Source of the DNA: Microlunatus phosphovorus NM-1
GTDB taxonomy: Bacteria > Actinomycetota > Actinomycetes > Propionibacteriales > Propionibacteriaceae
Length of the DNA: 64,000 bases
NCBI RefSeq assembly: GCF_000270245.1
Contig: NC_015635.1
Location: forward strand, 1,364,001-1,428,000
Reading direction: 5' to 3'
Shown: positions 36,529 through 46,044 of the stretch, piece after piece
How the letters are laid out: every line of letters starts with the position of its first letter
Position numbering within the stretch: position 1 is the stretch's first letter
The notes under the pieces: generated by a model
Told to the model about the DNA's origin: nothing
Databases searched by the model: none
What the model saw: the letters and a program-made list of their open reading frames with translations, nothing else
Translations under genes and position numbers: made by a program

Positions 36529-37366
36529 CGGGATCGATCGCTACGCCGTGATCGGGCGTCCGATCCGGCACACGGTGTCACCGCTCGTCCACGGCCTGTT
36601 CGCCGAGCAGACCGGACAGGCGATGACGTATGAGGTCATCGAGGGGCCGAGCTCGTCGAGTGAGTTCGCCGCCGTCGTCCGCGCGTTCATCGTCGACGGT
36701 GGCAAAGGCATGAACGTCACCGCGCCGTTCAAGGCCGACGCCTTCTCCCTGGCCGACGAGGTCAGCGAGCGCGCGTGGCTGTCCGGGGCCGCGAACACGC
36801 TGACCTTCACCGCTGACGGTCGTATCCACGCGGACACCTATGACGGCCTCGCGCTGTGCCGCGATATCGAGGTCAACCTGGGGCAGTCTCTGGCCGGTCG
36901 ACGACTGCTTCTCCTCGGGGCGGGTGGTGCTGCACGGGCTGCCATCGCCCCGTTCGTCGCCGCCGGACCCGCGGAGTTCGTGGTCGCGAACCGTACGCTG
37001 TCGAAGGCAGCCGAGCTCGCCGAACTGGGTGGTCGGCTCGGCGGGACCGTGCGAGCTTGTGGCTACGACTCATTCGATGGGCTTGGATCGTTCGATGTGG
37101 TGGTGAATGCCACCTCCGCCAGTCTCACCGGTGAGCTGCCGCCGGTCCCGATGAGGAGCTTTGATCCCGCTGGGCTGGCCTACGACCTGGCGTACGGGCG
37201 GGGGCTGACGCCCTTCTTGCACCACGCCCAGGCCGCCGGTGTCGCGCACCTCGCGGATGGCGCGGGAATGCTGGTCGAACAAGCTGCCGATGCCTTCGCA
37301 CGCTGGCGCGGGTTGCGACCGCGTACCGAGACCGTCATCGCGGAGCTGGCCGCCCACAGCAACTGA
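36503..37366 (+). CDS. aroE: shikimate dehydrogenase-like oxidoreductase
   Basis: GTG at 36503 has AGGAGG six bases upstream and is preferred; the protein (287 residues) reads DGIDRYAVIGRPIRHTVSP, the AroE N-terminal signature. The catalytic lysine is in NVTAPFKADAF; the partner aspartate falls in ADTYDGLAL where NTDG is usual. A Rossmann loop LLLLGAGGAARAAIAP follows, then NATSASLTGELPPVP. This fits a catabolic quinate/shikimate dehydrogenase or an AroE paralogue. Substrate preference is not shown. Confidence 0.85.
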   Translation: MLSAVAMTDGIDRYAVIGRPIRHTVSPLVHGLFAEQTGQAMTYEVIEGPSSSSEFAAVVRAFIVDGGKGMNVTAPFKADAFSLADEVSERAWLSGAANTLTFTADGRIHADTYDGLALCRDIEVNLGQSLAGRRLLLLGAGGAARAAIAPFVAAGPAEFVVANRTLSKAAELAELGGRLGGTVRACGYDSFDGLGSFDVVVNATSASLTGELPPVPMRSFDPAGLAYDLAYGRGLTPFLHHAQAAGVAHLADGAGMLVEQAADAFARWRGLRPRTETVIAELAAHSN

Positions 37367-37431
37367 AGTCCCGCCGGGAAGCGCGCCCGTGCGTCGCCGC
37401 CATCAAACCCTATTAAACCGATCGGAGAACC

Positions 37432-37872
37432 ATGACGCAGATCCTGATGCTGCATGGCATCAACCACAACATGTTCGGCAAGCGCGATCCCGCGCAGTAC
37501 GGCACCCTCACACTGGCCGACATCGACGCTCGGCTCCAGAATCTGGCAGCCGAGCTGGACGTCACCGTCGAGGCGTTCCAGACCAACAGCGAACGGGAGA
37601 TGTGCGAGCGCATCCACCAGGCCGTCCTCGACAACACCGACGCGGTGCTCATCAACGCCGGCGCCTGGACGCACTACAGCTATGGCATCCGGGATGCGCT
37701 CGCCATCCTCAGCTGCCCGGTCGTCGAACTCCACATGTCGAACATCCATGCCCGTGAGACCTTCCGGCATCACTCGGTCTTCGCCGAGATCGTGACCGGT
37801 CAGATCTGCGGCTTCGGGGTCGACAGCTACCTGCTGGGCCTCCGCGCCGCTGTCTCCCAGCTCGCCGGTTAG
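37432..37872 (+). CDS. aroQ: type II 3-dehydroquinate dehydratase-like protein
   Basis: The 146-residue protein has the flavodoxin-like type II dehydroquinase fold. Aligned to the family, the active-site Arg and Tyr are in KRDPAQYG, Asn in LINAGAWTHYSYG, His in the same stretch, and His-Arg in ELHMSNIHARETFRHHS. The normally invariant NGPNLN loop is HGINHNMFG, and QSNHEGEL is QTNSEREM. Catalytic residues are kept, but the substrate lid differs, so it may act on a related acid. It lies 65 bp after the AroE-like gene. Confidence 0.83.
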   Translation: MTQILMLHGINHNMFGKRDPAQYGTLTLADIDARLQNLAAELDVTVEAFQTNSEREMCERIHQAVLDNTDAVLINAGAWTHYSYGIRDALAILSCPVVELHMSNIHARETFRHHSVFAEIVTGQICGFGVDSYLLGLRAAVSQLAG

Positions 37873-37881
37873 CCTGTTCCG

Positions 37882-37999
37882 GTCGCGGGTCCCGACCGTA
37901 TGTGGCCCCTGGGCACAAGACGTACACGGGTCGCGCTCGGTTCTCGGTCGTCTGTGGCCCGGCGACGCAAGACGTACGTGGCGCCGGTCGAGCGCTGGC
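37882..37999. repeat. 52-bp tandem repeats, locus 2
   Basis: One full 52-bp unit (37914-37965, CACAAGACGTAC...GTGGCCCGGCGA) is preceded by the end of another (37882-37913) and followed by the start of a third (37966 onward, running into the 3' end of the UDP-glucose dehydrogenase gene). It belongs to the same family as 13214-13369. The repeat sits at the convergent junction of the dehydroquinase and UDP-glucose dehydrogenase genes. Confidence 0.65.
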
Positions 38000-39316
38000 T
38001 CACAAGGTCGAGGCACGGCCGATCTGGACGACCTTCCAGCCGGCGTCACGCCAGGACGGGGCATGCAGCTTCAGCCGGCCGTCGATGATGATCTTGTTCT
38101 TGGCCAGCTCGCCGAGGGCGTGCGGATCGAGGTAGCGGAACTCGGGCCATTCGGTCAGGTGCAGGACGATCTCGGCGCCGGCGACGGCCTCCTCGACGCT
38201 GCCGACCTGGACGAAGTTGTCCCGCGGCGGCAGCTTGGCCTGTGGATCATAGATCAGCACCTCGGCACCGGCGGCGTGCAACCGTTCGGCCACGGTCAGT
38301 GCCGGGGAGTTGCGGGTGTCGTCGGTGCCTGGCTTGAACGCGGCACCGAGCACGGCGATCCGTACGCCGGTGACCTCGCCGCCGAGCTGCTCGATGGCGA
38401 GTTCGGCGAGCTCATTGCGCTGGCCGTCGTTGATCGCCTCCACCGCCTCGACCAGCTGGCTGAGTACGCCGACCTCCAACTCGTCGGCGCGGACGGCCAG
38501 GGCTCGGATGTCCTTGGGCAGGCAGCCGCCGCCGAAACCCAGGCCGGCGTTGAGGAAGTCCCGCCCGATCCGCTTGTCATAGCCCAATGCATCAGCCAGC
38601 AGCACGACGTCGCCACCGGCGGCCTGGCACATCTGCGCCATCGCGTTGATGAAGCTGATCTTGGTCGCCAGGAAGGCGTTGGCCGCGGTCTTGATCAGCT
38701 CGGCGGTCGCCAGGTCACAGCGGACCACCGGAGTCGCCTCAGTGAGCGGGATGGCGTACACCTGCTCCAAGATCTCCAGCGCCCGCGCACTCTGGGTGCC
38801 GAACACCAGCCGGTCGGGGCGCAGCGTGTCCTCCACCGCAAAGCCCTCGCGCAGGAACTCCGGGTTCCACGCCACCTCGACGCCGTCACCGATGGGGGCC
38901 TGGACTCGCAGCCGCTCCTGCAATGCCAGGGCGGTGCCGACTGGCACGGTCGACTTCCCGACCACCAGGGTCGGCCGGGTCAGCAGCGGCGCCAGCGCGT
39001 CGACCGCCGAGTGCAGCTGACTCAGATCCGCGGAACCGTCCGGAGCTGACGGCGTGCCGAGGCCGAGGAAATGCACATCGGCCCAATCGGCGATCTCGGC
39101 ATAGTCGGTGGTGAACCGGAGTCGGCCGGATCGAGTGTGCCGAGCCAGCAGCGGCTCCAGTCCGACCTCATAGATGTGGGACCGGCCGGCGGCCAAGGTG
39201 GCCACTCGGGCCGGATCGATGTCAACGCCGACCACTTGGTGCCCGAACTCGGCCATCCCGGCTGCGTGAGTGGCACCCAGATAGTTGGTGCCGATGACAC
39301 TGATCCGCAAAGTCAC
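38000..39316 (-). CDS. UDP-glucose/GDP-mannose 6-dehydrogenase family protein
   Basis: The 438-residue enzyme oxidises a nucleotide sugar to its uronate in two steps. The NAD-binding loop reads IGTNYLGATHA, with Asn where Gly is usual; D32-D34 follow (VDIDPARV). The catalytic cysteine is C265 in NAGLGFGGGCLPKD, with lysine K210 (TAELIKTAANAFLATKISFIN) and NPEFLREG conserved. It probably supplies UDP-glucuronate or a similar sugar for the envelope. The inositol phosphatase-like gene upstream on the same strand is 30 bp away. Confidence 0.92.
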   Translation of the reverse strand: MTLRISVIGTNYLGATHAAGMAEFGHQVVGVDIDPARVATLAAGRSHIYEVGLEPLLARHTRSGRLRFTTDYAEIADWADVHFLGLGTPSAPDGSADLSQLHSAVDALAPLLTRPTLVVGKSTVPVGTALALQERLRVQAPIGDGVEVAWNPEFLREGFAVEDTLRPDRLVFGTQSARALEILEQVYAIPLTEATPVVRCDLATAELIKTAANAFLATKISFINAMAQMCQAAGGDVVLLADALGYDKRIGRDFLNAGLGFGGGCLPKDIRALAVRADELEVGVLSQLVEAVEAINDGQRNELAELAIEQLGGEVTGVRIAVLGAAFKPGTDDTRNSPALTVAERLHAAGAEVLIYDPQAKLPPRDNFVQVGSVEEAVAGAEIVLHLTEWPEFRYLDPHALGELAKNKIIIDGRLKLHAPSWRDAGWKVVQIGRASTL

Positions 39317-39346
39317 GCGGACGAGTGTGTCACGGTCGCCGCCAGG

Positions 39347-40123
39347 TCAGCTTTCTTCGGCGGCTGCGGCGGCCAGATCGCTCGCTAGCTCGACGAGTTC
39401 GGGGTGAACGCCGGGCGCCGCGGCGAGGGTCCCGGCGGAGGCGAGGGTGAGCGGGCTGCCGTCGTAGTCGGTGCAGATCGCACCGGCTGCCCGTGCGATG
39501 GCGTGACCGGCGACGACGTCGTACGGGTTGTTGTGGGCCAAGAACATGCCCTGGAGCTGTCCGGAGACGAGCCAGGTCCACAGCACCGAGGCCGCCCCGA
39601 CGCAGCGGAAACGGAAGGCCTGCTTGTGGACGGTCGCGGTCAGGTTGACGTAGGCGTCCAGCCGCGGGCCGCCGCGGTGGAAGGCGTCACCCATCCCGAC
39701 GATTCCCTCGGCGAGGGACCCGACGTCGGCCACCGAGCCGGAGTCGACCCGCACGCCGAGGAAGGGCAGGTCGATCACGCCCAGCGTGGGTACGCCGTCC
39801 TCCAGCAGACCGAGCATCACCCCGCACAACGGAGAGCCAGTGGCGTAGTTGATGGTGCCGTCCAGCGGATCAGCCACCCAGACCCGCCCGGTGTGCAGGT
39901 CGGCGCCGCCGCTCTCCTCGCCGTAGAAGCCGATGTCCGGGGTGGAGACGGCCAGCGCCTCGCGAATGGCGGTCTCGCTGGCGATATCGACCTCGGTGAG
40001 ATAGTCCTTCGTCGCCTTGTCGATCCGCTGATGGGGCCGCGAACGGTTGGCTCTCAGGATGGCGACGGCTTCATCCACCGCGGCATGCGCTGCCGCCAGC
40101 TCAACGGCTAGGTCATCGGTCAC
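39347..40123 (-). CDS. inositol monophosphatase family protein
   Basis: The 258-residue phosphatase has metal-binding motifs GEESGG, WVADPLDGTINY (DPxDGTxN) and the C-terminal NPYDVVAGHAIARAAGA. The family includes inositol monophosphatase, histidinol phosphatase and 3',5'-bisphosphate nucleotidases; the substrate is uncertain. Its start overlaps the end of the acetyltransferase gene upstream (ATGA), so the two are coupled. Confidence 0.9.
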   Translation of the reverse strand: MTDDLAVELAAAHAAVDEAVAILRANRSRPHQRIDKATKDYLTEVDIASETAIREALAVSTPDIGFYGEESGGADLHTGRVWVADPLDGTINYATGSPLCGVMLGLLEDGVPTLGVIDLPFLGVRVDSGSVADVGSLAEGIVGMGDAFHRGGPRLDAYVNLTATVHKQAFRFRCVGAASVLWTWLVSGQLQGMFLAHNNPYDVVAGHAIARAAGAICTDYDGSPLTLASAGTLAAAPGVHPELVELASDLAAAAAEES

Positions 40124-41253
40124 CGCTGCATCGTATGGGAGTAGCTGACCAGATCGTCCAGCGTGCCGTCCCCGAGTGGTTCACAGGCCTCCTGGACTCC
40201 GCACTGCAGATAACCGGCGGCTTCGGCCACCCTGCGCGACGCGGTGTTCTCCGCCGCGCAGCGGATGATCACCGAGTCGGCCAGTCGCTGCTGCTCGACG
40301 TGCTCGGTCACCAGCCGGACCGCTTCGGCGACGAAACCGTGGCCACGAGCGTCAGGATGCGCCCAATAGCCGATCTCCAGCCGGCGGGCATAGCCGCCGA
40401 ACCCTTCCAAACCGAGCGATCCGAGGCACCGATCGGTGTCGTCGGCGATGCACCAGGTCCAGCCCGAGCGCGTGGCCGCCTGCTCGCGCGTGGACTCGAC
40501 ATAGGCGGCGGCGTCCGCCGAACTGTATGAGGTTGACAGCGCAACGAGCCAGCGGCAGGTGGTCGCGTCCGAGCAGGCTTCGACGATCCGGTCCAGGTCA
40601 CGATCACCGAACGGCCGCAGCCGTACGCGGGTGCCGACCAACTCCGGCGAATGCGGCCAGCTCAGATCCTCTCGAGAGTCATCGGCGGTGATGGTCGCCA
40701 GCCAGCCGTCCAGCAGTTCGCCACGATGGTTGAGCAACAGCCGGACAGTGCCGTCGAACCTGAACCCGGCCGCGGTCGCAGTGCGGCGCGAGGCCCAGTT
40801 CCCGACCGCCGCCCGCCAGCGGATGACGCGCAGACCCAGCACGTCGAACCCGTAGTCACGAACCAGTCGCAGCGCAGCCGTCATCGCCCGGCGTCCCCGA
40901 GCGGCGGGATGCAACCCGAAGCCAACCTCGGCGACCCCAGCCTCCTCGGGTCGCAGGTCGATGCTGCCGGCAAAGGGCACACCGGCCAGCTCGATCGCCC
41001 AGCCATACCCGCCGGACTCTTCCCAGCCCTGCCGGACCAAGGCCAGAAAGGCGCGAGCGTCAGCGTCGCTGTAGCCACCCTCCGGCGTGGGAACCGTCGT
41101 CCACCGAATCATCTCCGGGTCACGGCACTGTTCGACGATGGCGTCGATGTCGGTCTCGGCAGGGGCACGCAGCGTGACGCCGGCTGCCGGGTCGATCAGC
41201 GTCGGTACGCAGTCGGGGAACATGCGGGCTGCTGTCACGGTGGGTTCCGGCAC
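40120..41253 (-). CDS. tandem GNAT acetyltransferase (two domains)
   Basis: Two GNAT domains of the RimJ/RimL type are fused: the first ends near residue 190 (RWRAAVGNWASRRTATAAGFRFDGTVRLL), the second at the C-terminus (IGYWAHPDARGHGFVAEAVRLV, then NTASRRVAEAAGY). The second has the pyrophosphate-binding loop DARGHGFVAEA, the first HPAARGRRAMTAA. GTG at 41253 is chosen over ATG at 41223 because a purine-rich stretch precedes it; either gives about 367-377 residues. Substrate unknown, perhaps protein N-termini or small amines. Confidence 0.8.
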   Translation of the reverse strand: MPEPTVTAARMFPDCVPTLIDPAAGVTLRAPAETDIDAIVEQCRDPEMIRWTTVPTPEGGYSDADARAFLALVRQGWEESGGYGWAIELAGVPFAGSIDLRPEEAGVAEVGFGLHPAARGRRAMTAALRLVRDYGFDVLGLRVIRWRAAVGNWASRRTATAAGFRFDGTVRLLLNHRGELLDGWLATITADDSREDLSWPHSPELVGTRVRLRPFGDRDLDRIVEACSDATTCRWLVALSTSYSSADAAAYVESTREQAATRSGWTWCIADDTDRCLGSLGLEGFGGYARRLEIGYWAHPDARGHGFVAEAVRLVTEHVEQQRLADSVIIRCAAENTASRRVAEAAGYLQCGVQEACEPLGDGTLDDLVSYSHTMQR

Positions 41254-41314
41254 GAGTCCATCCAACCGGACCGGGGCGGAGAGTTCACTAGGATTACGTG
41301 GTGACCGCCACCCG

Positions 41315-42700
41315 ATGGACTTGCCGATGACCTCCGAAGTCGTCATCAGCATTGTCGTCGTCTTCGTGCTGATCTGCCTGGGTGGTGTGTTCGCCGCCGC
41401 CGAGATGGCGCTGGTGTCGTTGCGTGACAGCCAGGTCAGACAGCTCGCCCACACCAGCCCGCGGGGCCGGACCGTCGCCCGGCTGAACGAGAACCCCAAC
41501 CGCTTCCTGTCGGCGGTGCAGATCGGCGTCACCCTGGCCGGGTTCCTGTCCGCCGCGGTCGGTGGTCGCACCCTGAGCGATCCGCTCAGCGAGGGTCTGC
41601 GAGCGCTGGCGCCGAGCCTGCCGGAATCGGTGGCCGACAACATCGCGCTGGTCGTGGTGACCGCGCTCATCTCCTATGTCTCCATCGTGCTCGGCGAGCT
41701 CACGGCCAAGCGGCTGGCACTGCAGCGCTCGGAGGCGTTCGCGCTCGCGCTTGCGCCGTTGGTCGATTTCATCGCCAAGCTGGCCCGGCCGGTGATCTGG
41801 CTCCTCGGTGTCTCCACCGATGCCGTCGTCCGGGTGCTGGGCGGCGATCCGAAGGCCGGCCGCGAAGAGGTCACAGACGAGGAGATCCGGGCCATGGTCA
41901 GCGGCTCCTCCACCCTCGGCGACGAGGAGCGGCGGATCGTCGACGACGTGTTCGATGCCGGCGCCCGCGGTTTGCGCGAGGTGATGCTGCCGCGGACCGA
42001 GGTGGACTTCTTGCCCGGCGATCTGCCGGCATACAAGGCCGTTCGCGAGGTGCTGCAGGCGCCGCACTCCCGCTATCCGGTGATGGGCGACTCCGCCGAC
42101 GACATCATCGGCTTCGTGCACGTCCGCGACCTGCTGGATCCCGAGGTCAGCGACCGCTCGACACCGGTATCCGAGCTGGTCCGGCCCGTGATCAGTCTGC
42201 CCGACACGGTCCGGGTGCTGTACGCGCTCTCGGAGATGCGACGGGCATCCGCGCACCTGGCGATCGTGCTCGACGAGTACGGCGGCACGGCCGGCATCGT
42301 CACCATGGAGGACCTGGTCGAGGAACTGGTCGGCGACATCACCGACGAGTACGACGTGGTGGTCGAGCCGCGGCCGCGGCATCTCGGGTCGACCGAGGTC
42401 GACGGTCTCAGCACGTTGGACGACTTCGCCGACGAGACCGGTTTCACCCTGGCCGAGGGCCCGTACGACACCGTGGCCGGCTTCTTCATGGCCGCTCGCG
42501 GCCAGCTTCCCACGCTCAACGCAACGGTCGAGGTCGAGGCAGTCCGCCCGGGTGAGGACGGCGACGAGATCGTCCGGCTGGAGCTCAAGGTGATCGAGCT
42601 GGACGGTCGTCGAGCATCGCGGCTGGAAGTCAAGCAGCTGCCGAACGAGCCGGTCGCAGAGCCGCACGCCGAATCGGCATCGTCGCGGGGTGATTCGTGA
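41315..42700 (+). CDS. hemolysin/CorC-like CNNM transporter
   Basis: The protein of about 461 residues has an N-terminal membrane domain (DUF21/CNNM) with an initial helix (VVISIVVVFVLICLGGVFAAAEMAL) and further helices to about residue 160, then a paired CBS module (LPRTEVDFLPGD, ALSEMRRASAHLAIVLDEYGGTAGIVTMEDLVEELVGDI) and a C-terminal CorC/HlyC domain. The family is linked to Mg2+/Co2+ export or Mg homeostasis. ATG at 41315 is preferred, ATG 41327 also possible. It overlaps the next gene by a few bases. Confidence 0.88.
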   Translation: MDLPMTSEVVISIVVVFVLICLGGVFAAAEMALVSLRDSQVRQLAHTSPRGRTVARLNENPNRFLSAVQIGVTLAGFLSAAVGGRTLSDPLSEGLRALAPSLPESVADNIALVVVTALISYVSIVLGELTAKRLALQRSEAFALALAPLVDFIAKLARPVIWLLGVSTDAVVRVLGGDPKAGREEVTDEEIRAMVSGSSTLGDEERRIVDDVFDAGARGLREVMLPRTEVDFLPGDLPAYKAVREVLQAPHSRYPVMGDSADDIIGFVHVRDLLDPEVSDRSTPVSELVRPVISLPDTVRVLYALSEMRRASAHLAIVLDEYGGTAGIVTMEDLVEELVGDITDEYDVVVEPRPRHLGSTEVDGLSTLDDFADETGFTLAEGPYDTVAGFFMAARGQLPTLNATVEVEAVRPGEDGDEIVRLELKVIELDGRRASRLEVKQLPNEPVAEPHAESASSRGDS

Positions 42701-43641
42701 CCTCGGGAGGTTCGCGAGGTTTCCTGCTGGTGGCGATGGGTGCAGCCTTGTGGGGGACGAGCGGTATCGCGGGTGCCTTCGCGGCCAGGTACAGCTCTCT
42801 GTCCTGGCCGGCCATCTCGTCGGTGCGGCTGCTGCTCGGTGGGCTGCTGATGCTGGTCTTGACGGCGGTCACCGGCGAGCTCCGTCGGGTGGGGCGCACG
42901 CCTGAATCGGCGCGCCGCATCCTCGCGACGGGGGTGACGACGGCGATCTATGGCACGGCCTACTTCCAGGCGGTGCCGCTGGTCGGCGTCGCGGTCGCGA
43001 CCGTGGTCTGTCTCGGTTCGGCACCGGTCGCGGTGGCGGTCTACACGGCCATTCGGGGGCGCCGACTGCCGGGCCGATCGACAGTGTTCGCGTTGCTGGC
43101 GGCGCTCGCCGGACTGGTGCTGGTGAGCAACCCGAGCACGCCGGTCGGTGACGGTCGATGGTTCGCCGTCGGACTGGCGTTGGCGCTGCTCTCCGGCCTG
43201 GCGTTCGCGGCCACCACCGTCGTCAACCAGCGCACCGTCCCGGGTCTGAGCCCGCGCACATTGATCGCCACCTCCCTCACCCTGGCCGGTCTGCTGTCGG
43301 CGCCGCTGGGCCTGCTGGGCGGAGCCGACTTCGCCACGCTGACCGCGCCGGCCTGGGCGGCGATCGCGTTCCTGGTGATCTTCCAGACCGTCATTGCCTA
43401 CCTCGCCTACTACGGTGGCTTGCAGGCCGGTCTGCCCGCGACCACGGCGGTGATCGTCTTGCTGATCGAGCCATTGACCGCAACGGTGCTCGCCGTGCTG
43501 GTCCTGGACGAGCAGCTCACCCTGCCGGTGTTGCTCGGGATCGTGCTGCTGATGCTCGCGGTCGTACTCGTCCGACCTGTCCGCAAGATCCAACCGGTAC
43601 GCAAGACAGCGGCACCGACCGCGGGCGAGAAATCCGGCTGA
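42697..43641 (+). CDS. EamA/DMT superfamily metabolite exporter
   Basis: The 314-residue protein has ten predicted transmembrane helices in two EamA repeats, beginning [31 protein letters not shown], with a Glu in the last helix pair ([23 protein letters not shown]) typical of the family. It starts at GTG 42697, overlapping the CorC-like stop (GTGA). Substrate is unknown; amino-acid or drug export is common. Confidence 0.9.
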   Translation: MTSGGSRGFLLVAMGAALWGTSGIAGAFAARYSSLSWPAISSVRLLLGGLLMLVLTAVTGELRRVGRTPESARRILATGVTTAIYGTAYFQAVPLVGVAVATVVCLGSAPVAVAVYTAIRGRRLPGRSTVFALLAALAGLVLVSNPSTPVGDGRWFAVGLALALLSGLAFAATTVVNQRTVPGLSPRTLIATSLTLAGLLSAPLGLLGGADFATLTAPAWAAIAFLVIFQTVIAYLAYYGGLQAGLPATTAVIVLLIEPLTATVLAVLVLDEQLTLPVLLGIVLLMLAVVLVRPVRKIQPVRKTAAPTAGEKSG

Positions 43642-43673
43642 GCGGTCTGCCGCTGCGTGGAAGAATGACCGCC

Positions 43674-44690
43674 ATGTCCTCCGATACCCATCGACCTCGC
43701 GCGCTCTCCCTCGCCCAGTCGACCTCCGACTCGCTGCATCTGGGCAACTATCTGGGGGCGCTGCGGCAGTGGGTGCCGATGCAGGACGACTTCGAGGCGT
43801 TCTACGGCGTCGCCGACCTGCATGCCTTGACCGTGGACCAGGATCCGGCGCAGCGGCGGGAGCAGGCGCTGCTGGTCGCCGCTCAGATGCTGGCGGCCGG
43901 CATCGACCCGCAGCGGTCGGTGGTGTTCCTCCAGTCGCAGGTGCCCGAGCACACCCAGCTGGCCTGGGTGTTGACCTGCTTGACCGGGTTCGGTCAGGCC
44001 AGCCGGATGACCCAGTTCAAGGACAAGGCGGCCAAGGCAGGCGCCGATGCTGCCAACGTCGGGCTGTTCACGTACCCGATCCTGATGGCCGCCGACATCC
44101 TGCTCTATCAGGCCGACAAGGTGCCGGTGGGTGAGGACCAGCGGCAGCACTTGGAGCTGACCCGGGACCTGGCGGTCCGGTTCAACGCGCGCTACGGCGA
44201 GACCTTCGTCGTCCCGGAGCCGTACATCATTCGCGCGGTCGGCAAGATCCAGGACCTCGCCGACCCGACCGCGAAGATGAGCAAGTCGAGCGTGTCGCCG
44301 GCCGGGCTGATCAACCTGCTGGACGAGCCGAAGGCCAACATCAAGAAGATCAAGTCCGCGGTCACCGACTCGGAGCGCACGATCGTCTTCGACGAGGTCA
44401 ACAAGCCGGGGGTGAGCAACTTGTTGACCATCCTCAGCGCACTGTCGGACAGTTCGGTGGACGACGTGGTCGCCGACTTCGAGGGCAAGGGATATGGCGA
44501 TTTGAAGGGTGCGGTGGCTGACGCCGTGACCGCGTTCGCTGCGCCGTTCCGGGAGCGCACCCTGCAGTTGATGGGGGAGCGCAGCGAGCTGATGGGGATC
44601 CTGGCCGATGGTGCCGAGCGGGCCCGGGATGTCGCCTCGAAGACCGTTGCAGACGTCTATGCCAAGGTCGGGTTGTTGCCGGCGCGCTGA
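43674..44690 (+). CDS. trpS: tryptophan-tRNA ligase
   Basis: The 338-residue class I synthetase carries HLGN (the HIGH motif, in [13 protein letters not shown]) and AKMSKS for tRNA/ATP handling, plus [28 protein letters not shown], the tryptophan pocket signature. ATG at 43674 is preferred; ATG 43665 would add three residues. A clear intrinsic terminator follows. It charges tRNA-Trp. Confidence 0.96.
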   Translation: MSSDTHRPRALSLAQSTSDSLHLGNYLGALRQWVPMQDDFEAFYGVADLHALTVDQDPAQRREQALLVAAQMLAAGIDPQRSVVFLQSQVPEHTQLAWVLTCLTGFGQASRMTQFKDKAAKAGADAANVGLFTYPILMAADILLYQADKVPVGEDQRQHLELTRDLAVRFNARYGETFVVPEPYIIRAVGKIQDLADPTAKMSKSSVSPAGLINLLDEPKANIKKIKSAVTDSERTIVFDEVNKPGVSNLLTILSALSDSSVDDVVADFEGKGYGDLKGAVADAVTAFAAPFRERTLQLMGERSELMGILADGAERARDVASKTVADVYAKVGLLPAR

Positions 44691-44697
44691 TCACGCC

Positions 44698-44745
44698 CCG
44701 TCGCCGAGCGCTCGAGTTCCCAGACCCCGGCGACGGACTTTTTCT
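44698..44745 (+). terminator. intrinsic terminator after trpS
   Basis: CCGTCGCCG (44698-44706) pairs with CGGCGACGG (44728-44736), a 9-bp G/C-rich stem followed by ACTTTTTCT. Confidence 0.8.
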
Positions 44746-44815
44746 CTGTGTTGATAATATTCCTCGCCATTGCATGATGCGCCCACATCGGGCCGATTCG
44801 ACGGCAGGAGAACGT

Positions 44816-45397
44816 ATGAGCGACGCCTCGACGAGGTTTCGGAAGCTCGAGCCCTGGCTGGTCGTGATCGACCCGCAGAACATCTTCGCCGCGCCTGACT
44901 CGGACTGGGCGTCACCGTTCTTCGCCGACGCGATCGTCAACATCCGGCGCCTCGCCGCCGACTTCGGCGACCGGGTGCTGGTCACCCGCTGGCTGCCGAC
45001 CGCCGATCGTGACACCTCGTGGGGCGACTACTTCCTCGCCTGGCCGTTTGCCGACGAGCCGCCCACCGATCCGCTGTTCGATCTGGTGCCGGAGGCCTGT
45101 GACCTCTCCCCGCATCCGACGCTCGACCGGCCGACGTTCGGGAAATGGGGTCCGGAGATGGAAGCGGTCGTCGGCCACGCTCCGCGCGTCGTGCTGACCG
45201 GAGTGTCGACGGACTGCTGCGTGATCTCCACGGCATTGGCCGCTGCGGACGCCGGGGCGTACGCGATCATCGCAGCAGATGCCTGCGCCGGCTCGACGGC
45301 GGAGAACCATGCCGCGGCGCTGCAGGTGATGGGTCTCTACCCGCCGCAACTGACGGTCTCCGACACCGCATCCATCCTGGCCGCGCACGGCGGCTGA
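44816..45397 (+). CDS. cysteine hydrolase, isochorismatase-like
   Basis: The 193-residue protein has the isochorismatase-like cysteine hydrolase fold with catalytic triad D19 (VVIDPQNIF), K110 (FGKWGPE) and C135 (GVSTDCCVIS). Relatives include nicotinamidase, N-carbamoylsarcosine amidase and phenazine synthesis enzymes; the particular substrate cannot be told. AGGAG precedes ATG at 44816, and an AT-rich stretch (TTGATAATATTCC, about 44751) after the trpS terminator probably holds its promoter. Confidence 0.85.
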   Translation: MSDASTRFRKLEPWLVVIDPQNIFAAPDSDWASPFFADAIVNIRRLAADFGDRVLVTRWLPTADRDTSWGDYFLAWPFADEPPTDPLFDLVPEACDLSPHPTLDRPTFGKWGPEMEAVVGHAPRVVLTGVSTDCCVISTALAAADAGAYAIIAADACAGSTAENHAAALQVMGLYPPQLTVSDTASILAAHGG

Positions 45398-45429
45398 CGC
45401 AGGCGTCGCCTCGGATCCGCGGGCTCGAC

Positions 45430-45825
45430 TCAGAGGAACAGGCAGAATGGGTGCCCGCTCGGGTCGAACAGCACCCGTACGTCGTCTTGCGGCTGTGACT
45501 CCGCGAGCACTGCGCCGCAGGCGATGGCCCAGTCGGTCGCCTCGGCGAGGTCGTCGACCCAGATGTCCAGGTGCTGAGTTGCGTTCTGCTCGCCTGAGAC
45601 AGCCGGCCAGACCGGTCGCCGGAACTGGCGTTCGCCCTCGAAATTGAGAGTGGGGAATCCCACTCCGTCGGGTGGTCTGAGCTGCGCCCAGCCCGGGTCA
45701 TCGCCGGTCGCCGGATCGTCGGCGGTCATCCGGTAGCCCAGCAGTTCGCGATAGAAGCTCGCCAAGCTGTGCGGATCGTCGGCGCCGATGGTGACGGAGG
45801 TCACCTGGAGTCGTGGTCGGTCCAT
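45430..45825 (-). CDS. VOC family protein
   Basis: The 131-residue VOC-fold protein has the DPHSLASFYRELLGY signature and C-terminal VLFDPSGHPFCLFL (the family's metal-site Glu is not obvious). ATG at 45825 has GGAGGATC upstream. It is convergent with the cysteine hydrolase gene. Function unknown. Confidence 0.8.
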   Translation of the reverse strand: MDRPRLQVTSVTIGADDPHSLASFYRELLGYRMTADDPATGDDPGWAQLRPPDGVGFPTLNFEGERQFRRPVWPAVSGEQNATQHLDIWVDDLAEATDWAIACGAVLAESQPQDDVRVLFDPSGHPFCLFL

Positions 45826-46044
45826 GTTGATCCTCCGATCCTGGGCCGGCTGCGGCCCGGCCAATCCACGCCATTTCCTCGTCACCACCGTACGTTCAGT
45901 GAGCGAGTCGGACGTCGCGTCGCTGCCGCCTCATGCACCTCAAATTGCACACTGACCACACGCGCAACTTCTCGACCGAGAAGGCGGACGCCACGCTGTC
46001 GATGGCCGCGAGAGTGTCAGTGGCGGCGCCTACCGTGTTGTCCC

